Assembly (NCBI GenBank): GCA_938028705.1
Contig: CALIZI010000331.1
Location: 1 to 39,789, forward strand
Origin: an uncultured Saprospiraceae bacterium
GTDB taxonomy: Bacteria > Bacteroidota > Bacteroidia > Chitinophagales > Saprospiraceae
Reading direction: 5' to 3'
DNA length: 39,789 nt
The translations under genes and the position numbers were made by a program. The notes under the pieces are model-generated. The model worked only from the letters and a program-made list of their open reading frames with translations, did not search any database and was not told the origin of the DNA. Positions 1 through 6,273 of the stretch are shown one piece after another. The number at the start of each line of letters is the position of its first letter. Within the stretch, counting starts at the first letter, position 1.

Positions 1-439
1 TTTTGCCTTCCGAAGCCAGCGTAATAGGTTCGTAAGCTACATGAATTCTGTGATTATCAATGCGTAAAGCCCCCTCTGCATAACGGTCTTGTTGATAACA
101 GTAATATTCATCTTCCTCTGCCAATTCTATGAATTGTTGAGCCGTATCAAGTCCGCTTAAAGCCTTTAAAACGGTCTGTGATTCTTGGTGAGATTCGCCG
201 TAAAAATCTTGGTAAAATTGTGTGAGAAAAGGCAACCATTCTTTTTTGAGTATCTCCTCTTTCACTGCGAATGTGTGTGCATCTTCATTTTTTGTATGAA
301 TAAAAATATCATCATTCGTACCGACAAAAGCATTGAGTAATTTTTGCTTGGCTTCAGTTTCGTTTTCTGATATTTGTTGAAGTGTTTTGTTGCTCACTCT
401 AAAAGATGTGGCGATTGCAGTAGTTAAGTATTGTCCCAT
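1..439 (-). CDS. Hypothetical protein, 3' end outside window
   Basis: An open frame runs leftwards from ATG at 439-437 to the window edge without a stop, giving at least 146 residues (begins MGQYLTTAIATSF). The protein is mostly polar and acidic, with no signal peptide, membrane segment or catalytic motif that I recognise. It contains phrases such as KEEILKKEWLPFLTQFY and an acidic EEDEYYCYQQ stretch. The upstream 180 bases are very AT-rich and separate it from the divergently transcribed NWDG-type gene. I do not recognise the family. The reading frame is convincing because it is long, unbroken and has ordinary codon use, but the function is unknown. Confidence 0.65.
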   Translation of the reverse strand, partial: MGQYLTTAIATSFRVSNKTLQQISENETEAKQKLLNAFVGTNDDIFIHTKNEDAHTFAVKEEILKKEWLPFLTQFYQDFYGESHQESQTVLKALSGLDTAQQFIELAEEDEYYCYQQDRYAEGALRIDNHRIHVAYEPITLASEGK

Positions 440-616
440 TTTATTCTTATTTTGATTATAAAATTGAAACAAAATTAAATCAAATTATTTACATTTTGAA
501 ATAAATTAGAAATAAAATACACAAATAAGTTACTTTTTTTATAAAAGCTCATTGTCTTGGCTGTGGGTTTTTCAAAATAAAACCTGAAAATTCAAGCATA
601 ATTATACACAATCACT

Positions 617-624
617 TATTTTTG
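617..624 (+). promoter_or_regulatory. Bacteroidota -7 box TATTTTTG
   Basis: TATTTTTG fits the Bacteroidota TAnnTTTG -7 consensus and ends 15 bases before the ATG at 640. A TTTG -33 element is not evident at the usual spacing. The position argues against the upstream TTG start at 622, which would lie inside the box. Confidence 0.45.
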
Positions 625-639
625 TCTAAAATTAAAATT

Positions 640-1017
640 ATGATTGGAGTTGCACAAGCTACACACAAACGATACGAAGTCATCATGGATATTTTGTCCT
701 TCAAATCGTTGAGTAAGAATTGGGATGGCTTTGGGGCGATTCCGGTGGAAGTAAAAAGTGCTACTAATGCTATAAAACTGATGGACTACATCGGCGAAGA
801 AGTATTTTGTAATGTCACCAATTACTACCCCAATCCCAACGGTACGATTACCTTCGAGTGGGAAAATGACCAACACGAAATCCTCTCCGTAGAAGTCGGT
901 AACGAGACCTTTACCTATTTCATTGATATGGCAAAAACCGAAACCCAATTTTACAATAATCTACCACTTGAACCGACACATACACAACAACTCTCCAAAC
1001 ATATCCAAACTATCTGA
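640..1017 (+). CDS. NWDG-motif protein of unknown function
   Basis: This gene encodes about 125 residues starting at ATG 640 (MIGVAQATHKRY). A TTG at 622 would extend it by six codons but overlaps the presumed promoter. The visible signature is LSKNWDGFGAIPVEV near residue 23, followed by a segment of the type PNPNGTITFEWEN and then LSVEVGNETFTYF. Small proteins with NWDGxGA plus a G-T-I-x-F-E-W strand are common in Bacteroidota and Cyanobacteria, often beside a second small gene. No function is established to my knowledge. It is followed after nine bases by the gene at 1027, so the two are probably co-transcribed. A toxin-antitoxin-like or phage-derived role is only a guess. Confidence 0.7.
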   Translation: MIGVAQATHKRYEVIMDILSFKSLSKNWDGFGAIPVEVKSATNAIKLMDYIGEEVFCNVTNYYPNPNGTITFEWENDQHEILSVEVGNETFTYFIDMAKTETQFYNNLPLEPTHTQQLSKHIQTI

Positions 1018-1026
1018 TACCCTCCG

Positions 1027-1500
1027 ATGGAAGATATTAAATTACCGAAAATCATTGCGGATAATGAAAAGATTATCAGAGTAATATACTCACCAATCAA
1101 TCTTCATAAAAATAAACAAGGACTCAACAACAACTTTTACCGACCACCTGCCGATTCCAATGAGGTTTCAGTCAACCGCTTTGATTTTACGGATGTCGGT
1201 TTTCTGAAAACACTCGCTAAACGGTTTCAAAATCCGGAGCATCGCAGGGTGTATTTTGGTTTTGCGATATTGGATGCCCTTGACATCAGAACCGATGAAC
1301 TGGAAGTTGTTTATTCGCCCTTGACTGAGCCTGTCGTCAATCCTTTTCATGCAGATATTGTGTTTGAACATACCGTCAAACGAGGTGAACAACTCCCCGC
1401 CGAAGTCAGTTACAAAATAAAACAGTTGACCCAAAAAGCGAGATTTTACGAAGACCCGCAACCGGATAAGGACGATTGGAATGGGGAAGAATTGGTGTGA
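1027..1500 (+). CDS. Hypothetical protein, partner of the NWDG gene
   Basis: A 157-residue soluble protein with no signal peptide. Visible features are RVIYSPINLHKNKQGLNN, a segment FYRPPADSNEVSVNRFDF near residue 40, and NPFHADIVFEH near residue 109. I recognise the general pattern of a small conserved protein that accompanies NWDG-type genes (a proline-rich lead-in, a V-S-V-x-R strand and a histidine-containing HADI strand). Its biochemical role is unknown to me. It starts nine bases after the upstream stop, which supports an operon. Downstream lies an independent promoter for the antitoxin genes. Confidence 0.65.
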   Translation: MEDIKLPKIIADNEKIIRVIYSPINLHKNKQGLNNNFYRPPADSNEVSVNRFDFTDVGFLKTLAKRFQNPEHRRVYFGFAILDALDIRTDELEVVYSPLTEPVVNPFHADIVFEHTVKRGEQLPAEVSYKIKQLTQKARFYEDPQPDKDDWNGEELV

Positions 1501-1518
1501 AAACGCTCATATTATACT

Positions 1519-1549
1519 TTGTTTCATCGGCAAAAAACACTATCTTTGA
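1519..1549 (+). promoter_or_regulatory. Bacteroidota promoter, complete -33/-7
   Basis: TTTG at 1519-1522 and TATCTTTG at 1542-1549 are separated by exactly 19 bases, matching the Bacteroidota consensus TTTG-N19-TAnnTTTG. The next ATG (1562) begins 12 bases after the -7 box, so the transcript would have only a few untranslated bases. This is the best complete promoter in the window. Confidence 0.75.
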
Positions 1550-1561
1550 AAAAAGAAAATT

Positions 1562-1750
1562 ATGCCAGCAACAATTTCACTAAAAGATATGGCAGTCGAG
1601 GCTATCAGGCAATTGCCCGACACAGCTTCTGCCGAAGAAATGATGTATCAGATTAGTTTGGTGGAAAACGTCATTGAAGGCTTGAAGGATGTGGAAGCCG
1701 GAAGGACTTATACCACTGATGAGGTATTGCAAAAAATCAAACAACGATAA
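1562..1750 (+). CDS. Antitoxin-like protein without an adjacent toxin
   Basis: A 62-residue acidic protein (MPATISLKDMAVEAIRQLPDT...). It resembles the short antitoxins that precede RelE/ParE toxins in Bacteroidota: a strand SLKDMAVEAI, a helix with MMYQISLVENVIEGLKDVEAGR, and a terminal TTDEVLQKIKQR segment. No RelE-like gene follows. The next gene, six bases downstream, is the antitoxin of a PIN module. It may therefore be an orphan left after toxin loss, or an additional regulator of the PIN module. It is driven by the promoter just upstream. Confidence 0.65.
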   Translation: MPATISLKDMAVEAIRQLPDTASAEEMMYQISLVENVIEGLKDVEAGRTYTTDEVLQKIKQR

Positions 1751-1756
1751 AAGAAT

Positions 1757-1960
1757 ATGGGCGCGAAAAAATTGAGTGAACTACAATTAGAACTATTGAA
1801 AGTCTATTCGTTTAATCCGTCAAACGAGGACTTGGTGAATATCAAGACAATGTTGGCAAAATACTTCGCTAACAAACTGACAAACAATGTCCAAAAGGCA
1901 ATGGACGAAAATAATATCACAAATGACGACTTAGAAAATTGGTTGAATGAGAAAAGTTAG
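1757..1960 (+). CDS. Antitoxin of PIN module, first copy
   Basis: A 67-residue protein overlapping the PIN gene by 14 bases. It is clearly paralogous to the gene at 18291: both have the core (L/V)QLE(L/I)(L/I)K, then E(D/E)L(V/I)xxKxMLAxYFA, and end with a (D/E)D(L/V) acidic helix. Such proteins commonly precede toxins of the TIGR00305-type PIN family. The function inferred is neutralisation of the partner toxin and possibly autoregulation. With the neighbouring toxin truncated, this copy could act only on the homologous intact toxin at 18512, which is speculative. Confidence 0.65.
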   Translation: MGAKKLSELQLELLKVYSFNPSNEDLVNIKTMLAKYFANKLTNNVQKAMDENNITNDDLENWLNEKS

Positions 1961-2366
1961 ACTCGTCATTGATACCAATGTGTTTCTGGTCATCTCAGCT
2001 CCGACTTTCAGACTGCACTGGATTTTTGAATACCTCATCGAAGACAGATTTGAGTTGTGTGTAAGCACCGAAATACTCAATGAATACCAAGAAATCGTCT
2101 CGCAGAGATATGGCATGGACAAAACTGATAGCACTTTAGATTTCTTACTATTGTTGCCGAATGTCTATCAAATCTCACCACATTACAAATGGAATTTTCT
2201 CAAAGATGAAGATGATAATTAATTTTTCGACTGCGCTATTTCGGGAAATGCCGATTTTATTATTACCGAAGACAAGGGATTCAATGTTTTGAAAGACATC
2301 GAATTTCCGCCAATCGAAATATTGACCTCGCAAGAATTTGAGGATAAATTTAAAGCGATATTGTAA
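1947..2366 (+). pseudogene. PIN-domain toxin with in-frame TAA
   Basis: The first 91 codons encode a PIN-domain ribonuclease (RLVIDTNVFLVISA with the first catalytic Asp, then STEILNEY). Codon 92 (2220-2222) is TAA. The same frame then continues without interruption through FFDCAISGNADFIITEDKGF to TAA at 2364-2366. Alignment with the intact paralog at 18512 places the stop at the Lys of DEDDDKFVDCA, so a single AAA-to-TAA change explains it. The truncated product lacks the third acidic residue (the Asp of DCA) and the C-terminal strand, so it should be catalytically dead unless the stop is read through. Repeat copy A begins directly after the ancestral stop. Confidence 0.85.
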
Positions 2367-2569
2367 CCGTAGCGTGGTGCTTCCAGTCCGCGTTGTATGC
2401 GTATCGCGAGTGGCTTGCGGTCGGGCAGAGGTGGCTTGTCGGGGAGCTTACTCGGCGGACATTTTTAAAATGTCAGGCGAGAAGCGCAGATGCGATACTG
2501 CACACGCACCTACACGAACTGATGATGACTTATTTTTTGGGGAAAACGGGTGTGAATGGTGATTTTTTG

Positions 2570-2577
2570 TATATTTG
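2570..2577 (+). promoter_or_regulatory. -7 box in right end of repeat A
   Basis: TATATTTG fits TAnnTTTG and is conserved in copies A, C and E. In copy A the inserted miniature element now separates it from the RusA-like gene by about 200 bases, whereas in copy C it lies about 50 bases before the methyltransferase gene. Confidence 0.45.
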
Positions 2578-2587
2578 TGATGTAGAT

Positions 2588-2741
2588 CAATATGTTCGCC
2601 AAATGAATAATTGCAAATTCGTAGAGGATGATTTATTGTTTTTAATTTTTATAAATTATTAAAAATAAATAAAATACAAATTATTATTTTAAATTAATTA
2701 TCAATTCTACATTCTCAATTATCAATTTGGCGAAGACATTG
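2588..2741. mobile_element. 154-bp MITE, copy 1
   Basis: The ends are imperfect inverted repeats: CAATATGTTCGCCAAAT at 2588-2604 and AATTTGGCGAAGACATTG at 2724-2741. It is flanked by the direct repeat GTAGAT (2582-2587 and 2742-2747), a 6-bp target duplication. The interior is very AT-rich and codes for nothing. Its length, end sequence and target-site size match the second copy at 34257, which lies in the opposite orientation judging by weak internal similarity. The uninterrupted target is visible in repeat copies C and E. Confidence 0.9.
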
Positions 2742-2775
2742 GTAGATAGCTCGGATTTTTTACTCAAACATTCTC

Positions 2776-3207
2776 ATGTATAATTTCATACTCAAAAGAA
2801 GACCCTTATCTTTCAACAATTCAAAAGGCAGTGCCAAGACTCAATACGGAAATGATTTGCGGAGTGCTTTTTCCACTCAAAATCCGGCAGCAATCAAACT
2901 CAACAACAACCTGTACGCACTGATATATTATTTCTATAACGAATACATAAAAATTGATACTGACAATCTGAGTAAGCCAATCTGGGACCACCTCAACGGC
3001 TTGGCATACAACGACGACGAGCAAATCAAAATCAGAACTGCAGGAAGTTTTGACCTCACACAGCAAGACATTGACCTACTCAATTTCACAGGATTATCGG
3101 GCAGCGTGGTGACTGATTTGTTGGACGCATTTGACAATGAAGACCATATTGTGTATATTGAGATGGGGAAATATAATGACACGATGTTTAGATTTAATAT
3201 TGAATAA
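2776..3207 (+). CDS. RusA-like endodeoxyribonuclease
   Basis: A 143-residue protein. It begins with the RusA-typical KRRPLSFNNSKGS and carries the acidic core of that family: DTDNLSKPIWDHLNG (D61, D63, K67, D71) followed by YNDDEQI (D80, D81, Q83). RusA cuts Holliday junctions as a dimer using such Asp residues. The C-terminal about 50 residues (FDLTQQDIDLLNF...) go beyond the minimal fold. It is followed after two bases by a PD-(D/E)XK-type gene, so the two are very likely translated as one unit. RusA genes usually travel with phages, but no other phage gene is near, so a role in a two-nuclease defence or recombination module is inferred. Repeat A lies upstream and repeat B downstream. Confidence 0.7.
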   Translation: MYNFILKRRPLSFNNSKGSAKTQYGNDLRSAFSTQNPAAIKLNNNLYALIYYFYNEYIKIDTDNLSKPIWDHLNGLAYNDDEQIKIRTAGSFDLTQQDIDLLNFTGLSGSVVTDLLDAFDNEDHIVYIEMGKYNDTMFRFNIE

Positions 3208-3209
3208 AA

Positions 3210-3824
3210 ATGGAAATACGAAAAGGACATTACGCCAAATATCTTCACGACATTGCAATTGACCAAATTGCAGAAGATTACAGAGAGAAAGGTTATACCG
3301 TCAATAAGGAAGTGCCTTTGGGAACTTACCATGCCGATTTGGTGGCGACAAAAGAAAATCAAAACATCGTCGTAGAAGTAAAAACCGGGAAATTAACGCC
3401 GGAAAGAAAGAAAAAAATAACCGAATTGGCAGACTATGTGAATGAGTTGGGCAATTACCAATTCAAAGTAGCTATCGCTAAACTACCGAAAGACAAAGAG
3501 TTAAAAATAGACAATTTAGAACATGTCTTATTTGATTATCTCTCAAAAAATGTACCCGCCGAACTCAATGGATTATCCAAACAAACACTTGATAAAATCA
3601 CCGATATTTTTCTGAACAAACTTGTGGTCTCCAACAACGCTATTCTTGTGGAAGGCAGCGGAATCATCGCCGTCAAATTAGACTTGGTATCCGACAATCA
3701 AACCGCTTTCACTACTGACGAAAATATTCCCTTCGATTTTGAAGCACATCTATCCAATCATCAGGGAAATCTGATGGTGAGTAAATTTACACATTTGGAA
3801 ATTGATACTTCGTTATTCAACTAA
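3210..3824 (+). CDS. PD-(D/E)XK nuclease-like protein
   Basis: A 204-residue protein. Residues 35-60 read PLGTYHADLVATKENQN then IVVEVKTG, which is the D-(x)n-ExK signature of the PD-(D/E)XK superfamily (D43, E56, K58). The N-terminal helix (HYAKYLHDIAIDQIAEDY) supplies the usual helix before the core. The C-terminal about 90 residues probably form a separate alpha/beta domain (ILVEGSGIIAVKLDLVSDN). The start two bases after the RusA-like stop indicates translational coupling. The substrate is unknown; it could be a restriction-like enzyme or a structural partner of the RusA-like protein. Repeat B begins 16 bases behind the stop. Confidence 0.65.
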   Translation: MEIRKGHYAKYLHDIAIDQIAEDYREKGYTVNKEVPLGTYHADLVATKENQNIVVEVKTGKLTPERKKKITELADYVNELGNYQFKVAIAKLPKDKELKIDNLEHVLFDYLSKNVPAELNGLSKQTLDKITDIFLNKLVVSNNAILVEGSGIIAVKLDLVSDNQTAFTTDENIPFDFEAHLSNHQGNLMVSKFTHLEIDTSLFN

Positions 3825-3840
3825 ATCGTAACGCGATAAA

Positions 3841-3960
3841 CGTAGCGTGGTGCGCTTGTGCCGACGAATGACAACATCTGGTTCGCGGTGCGGTCGGGCA
3901 GAGGTGGCTTGTCGGGGAGCTTACTCGGCGGACATTTTTGAAAGGTCAAGCGAGAAGCTA
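3841..3960. repeat. Module-punctuating repeat, copy B
   Basis: It starts CGTAGCGTGGTG, diverges for about 40 bases, and then matches the other copies through GGTCGGGCAGAGGTGGCTTG, GGAGCTTACTCGGCGGACAT and CGAGAAGC. The right-hand terminator and TATATTTG portions of copies C and E are absent. Instead a separate TATCTTTG box precedes the next gene. An open frame that begins at 3847 runs through this repeat into the following gene and is not the true start. Confidence 0.8.
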
Positions 3961-4016
3961 CGATTTAGACTTGGGAAAATGGGTAAAATTTCCCAACAAA
4001 AATCACAAAAAAACAC

Positions 4017-4024
4017 TATCTTTG
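4017..4024 (+). promoter_or_regulatory. Bacteroidota -7 box TATCTTTG
   Basis: TATCTTTG ends 14 bases before the ATG at 4039. The same phrase CACTATCTTTG occurs before the antitoxin at 1562. No good TTTG lies at N19. It supports the 4039 start and a very short leader. Confidence 0.5.
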
Positions 4025-4038
4025 GAGAAAGTAAAATT

Positions 4039-4398
4039 ATGTCGGCCAATTTAAATACACGTAAAATTCATATCATTGAGCAATTGACTAAGCTACAAGA
4101 TGAGGCGATTATTCTGCAAATTGAAAATTTGATGCAGAACGAATCTTCCGAAGTAGAGTTGTTGCAAGCTCTCAATGCCTGTACTTTTCCCGACGAAGAA
4201 CTCCACGACCTACTCGAATTAACCGAAAAAAGACAATTCGGCGAATTGCCTGAAGACGAACGCACACGCTTGTTTGATTTGATTAAAAAAGAAGAACAAC
4301 TGCGCTTGGAACGGGTCAATATCTTAGGTCGATTGGCACAACTCAAAGACATTCCTCTCCTCGAACTCGCCGAACAACTCGACATTCAAGCTGCATAA
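4039..4398 (+). CDS. Small helical protein, likely partner of HNH nuclease
   Basis: About 119 residues starting at ATG 4039 (MSANLNTRKIHIIEQLTKL), chosen because it lies 14 bases behind a TATCTTTG box and because upstream codons fall in a repeat. The protein is acidic and predicted almost entirely helical, with IHIIEQLTKLQDEAIILQIENLM resembling the N-terminal helices of Bacteroidota antitoxins, and a C-terminal IPLLELAEQLDI. The HNH gene starts three bases after its stop. The arrangement (small acidic helical protein then nuclease) resembles a toxin-antitoxin or inhibitor-nuclease pair. That role is inferred, not seen. Confidence 0.65.
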   Translation: MSANLNTRKIHIIEQLTKLQDEAIILQIENLMQNESSEVELLQALNACTFPDEELHDLLELTEKRQFGELPEDERTRLFDLIKKEEQLRLERVNILGRLAQLKDIPLLELAEQLDIQAA

Positions 4399-4400
4399 AT

Positions 4401-4820
4401 ATGGCGAAAATCAGTGATGGCATCCAAATACAAGTTCGGCAGCGAGCCGGGTATTGTTGCGAATATTGCTTGGCACTGGGGCGGTTTGCTTATTCTACTT
4501 TTACGATTGACCATATTATTGCGATTTCCAAAGGCGGTACTGATGATTTGGATAATCTCGCTTGGGCATGTTCGCATTGCAACAATCACAAATACAATCG
4601 TTTACGGTGTGTTGACCCTTTGAGTAAAGTGGAAGTTCCCTTATTCAATCCGCGAAAAGATGACTGGTCGGCGCATTTTATATGGAATGAAAATCAAACG
4701 ATTGTCGTAGGTGTCTCCGCTATCGGACGGGCAACGATAAACTGTCTGAAAATGAACCGGCAAGAAGCGGTCAACTTGCGGGGTGTTTTAAGAGTCTTTG
4801 GGGTACATCCGCCTTCGTAG
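4401..4820 (+). CDS. HNH endonuclease
   Basis: A 139-residue protein with the HNH beta-beta-alpha metal core: CCEYC near residue 20, then FTIDHIIAISKGGTDDLDNL with the Asp-His pair, and WACSHCNNHKYNR supplying the second Cys pair and the Asn/His. This is the zinc-binding subclass (CxxC ... CxxC). HNH proteins nick or cut DNA. The remainder (DPLSKVEVPLFNPRKDDW ... VGVSAIGRATI) is typical of stand-alone HNH genes in Bacteroidota and Cyanobacteria. It probably forms an operon with the preceding helical gene. The stop codon TAG (4818-4820) lies inside the first bases of repeat copy C. Confidence 0.85.
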   Translation: MAKISDGIQIQVRQRAGYCCEYCLALGRFAYSTFTIDHIIAISKGGTDDLDNLAWACSHCNNHKYNRLRCVDPLSKVEVPLFNPRKDDWSAHFIWNENQTIVVGVSAIGRATINCLKMNRQEAVNLRGVLRVFGVHPPS

Positions 4821-5051
4821 CGTGGTGCTTCCAGCCCGCGTCGCGTGCGTGTGGCGGGTGGCTTGCGGTCGGGCAGAGGTGGCTTGTGGGGGAGCTTACT
4901 CGGCGGACATTTTTGAAATGTCAGGCGAGAAGCGTAGCACAAAAAATATTCAAACCTAAGTGTCATACCGTCTTGGCTGAGCCGAGAACATCTGTTTGAC
5001 TTTTAGCAATATTTTAAATGGAAGCTCCTTATAATACTCCTTAAATCAGAG

Positions 5052-5088
5052 CGTCTTGCTGTATCGGCTGAACCGATATAGCAAGACG
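5052..5088 (+). terminator. Hairpin terminator in repeat C
   Basis: The arms CGTCTTGCTGTATCGG and CCGATATAGCAAGACG pair with one G-T mismatch around a 5-base loop. TTTTTGGGGTTTTTAG follows within ten bases, as expected for a factor-independent terminator. The same hairpin occurs at 7901-7937 in repeat E. Confidence 0.7.
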
Positions 5089-5150
5089 ATTGCTTTTTGG
5101 GGTTTTTAGTTTTTTTAGTGCTGAAAACAAGTGGAATTTTCGATTTTTTG

Positions 5151-5158
5151 TATATTTG
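5151..5158 (+). promoter_or_regulatory. -7 box in right end of repeat C
   Basis: TATATTTG fits TAnnTTTG, lies in the shared right end of the repeat, and precedes the methyltransferase ATG by 53 bases. There is no clear TTTG at -33. It probably drives the restriction-modification operon. Confidence 0.5.
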
Positions 5159-5211
5159 TGATGTTTATAGCTTCAGAGGGCATAGCTACCTATTAGCTTA
5201 AAAATAAAAAA

Positions 5212-6273
5212 ATGAATGCATTATCAATTTTTAGTGGATGTGGAGGTCTTGATATAGGCGTACAGAAAGCTGGCTTCAATAATATCGCTTCAATTGAACT
5301 GGATATTAATGCTGCGGAATCTCTAAAAAACTGGCATAAACAGAATGAACATGAAACCATTGTTTACCAAAATGATATAAAAGAAATTGATCCAAATACT
5401 TTTAAAGAAAAAAACATTCAATTATTACATGGTGGTCCGCCATGCCAAGCATTCTCCTTAATTGGAAAGAGAAACTCTTTGGATGACCCAAGAGGACAAT
5501 TACTATTTGAAGTTATTAGATTTGCTGAAATAATAAAACCAAAATCAATTTTGGTTGAGCAAGTTAAGGGATTATTGAGTGCTGTAGACAAAAAAGGTAA
5601 CAAAGGAGGTGTATTTCAACTCTTTCTAAGGGAATTAGATAAACTTGGATATATTACAAAGTGGCAAGTTATAAACGCCGCTAATCATGGAATTCCTCAA
5701 AAAAGAGAAAGACTATTTGTCGTTGCTACACTTGGTAAAAACGGATTCAACTTTCCTACCCCTACCCATTCTGCAAAACAGGAAGACCTAACCTTTTTTC
5801 CTCTTGATCCATACTCGACAGTAGGTGATGTCATTAGTGATTTGCCCGAACCTACGCCAAAAGGGGAAAAAGAAAAAATTCCCAATCACATTGATGTTAC
5901 GCCAAATAGAGACAGAGAAAGAATATCTTATGTGCCGGAGGGAGGTCATTTAGCGGGACAAGTAAATGCTCCCAAAGACATCATTATGAAGCTAACCAAA
6001 AAAGATACCACCAAATTTAGGAGAACTTCGCTAAGTGAGCCTTCACTTACACTCAGAGGAGGAGAAATATTTTTTCATCCGATTGAGGATAGATATCTTA
6101 CTCCAAGAGAATATCTAAGAATTCACACATTTCCAGATAATTATAAATTAAAAGGACCTGTAAGAGGACGTTCAGGAAGTGTGAGAAATTTAGATCAGCA
6201 TCGTCAGGTGGCAAATTCAGTTCCTCCGATACTTGCAGAATTACTTGCCAAAGAAGTAAAAAAAGCATTATGA
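5212..6273 (+). CDS. DNA (cytosine-5)-methyltransferase
   Basis: A 353-residue C5-methyltransferase that transfers a methyl group from S-adenosylmethionine to cytosine. Motif I is FSGCGGLD (residues 7-14), motif IV is GGPPCQAFS with catalytic Cys78, motif VI is VEQV (116-118; most relatives have ENV), motif VIII is QKRERL (163-168), and the C-terminal motif X is QVANSVPPILAE. The target-recognition region lies roughly between residues 190 and 290 and is short. The length fits a type II modification enzyme. Its stop overlaps the next gene's start (ATGA), coupling it to the NotI-family endonuclease. Base composition is more AT-rich than dnaE, as expected for an acquired cassette. Confidence 0.95.
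   Translation: MNALSIFSGCGGLDIGVQKAGFNNIASIELDINAAESLKNWHKQNEHETIVYQNDIKEIDPNTFKEKNIQLLHGGPPCQAFSLIGKRNSLDDPRGQLLFEVIRFAEIIKPKSILVEQVKGLLSAVDKKGNKGGVFQLFLRELDKLGYITKWQVINAANHGIPQKRERLFVVATLGKNGFNFPTPTHSAKQEDLTFFPLDPYSTVGDVISDLPEPTPKGEKEKIPNHIDVTPNRDRERISYVPEGGHLAGQVNAPKDIIMKLTKKDTTKFRRTSLSEPSLTLRGGEIFFHPIEDRYLTPREYLRIHTFPDNYKLKGPVRGRSGSVRNLDQHRQVANSVPPILAELLAKEVKKAL

Larger units (their letters stand above)
2368..2752. repeat. Module-punctuating repeat, copy A (contains a MITE)
   Basis: The left block starts CGTAGCGTGGTGCTTCCAG and runs through the GC-rich core (GGTCGGGCAGAGGTGGCTTG, then GGAGCTTACTCGGCGGACAT) to GAAGCG at 2486. The middle is divergent or deleted compared with copies C and E, and the terminator hairpin is missing. 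The right end returns at about 2532 with GAAAACGGGTG and TTTTTTGTATATTTGTGATG. The 154-bp inverted-repeat element at 2588 has inserted into this right end: after removing it and one GTAGAT copy, the sequence reads GATGTAGATAGCT, matching GATGTTGATAGCT of copy E. Open frames across the block are not genes. Confidence 0.85.
4816..5178. repeat. Module-punctuating repeat, copy C (full length)
   Basis: This is a full-length copy of about 363 bp. Parts in order: the GC-rich block beginning CGTAGCGTGGTGCTTCCAG; a small hairpin with GACATTT arms; a block with GTTTGACTTTTAGCAATATT; a terminator-like hairpin (5052-5088); a T-rich run; and the promoter box at 5151, ending near GCTTCAGAGG. It is nearly identical to copy E at 7672, in the same orientation, so the two form long direct repeats around the restriction-modification genes. 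It fills the gap between the HNH stop and the methyltransferase start; I see no gene in it. Confidence 0.9.

Noticed and set aside
2338-2662. Two overlapping open frames of 74 and 89 codons behind the PIN toxin
   Set aside because: They lie in repeat copy A. The same DNA in other copies has other frames and stops, so they are by-products of the GC-rich repeat.
3847-4038. N-terminal extension of the HNH partner gene
   Set aside because: The extra 64 codons are repeat B plus the promoter region. The ATG at 4039 behind TATCTTTG is the better start.
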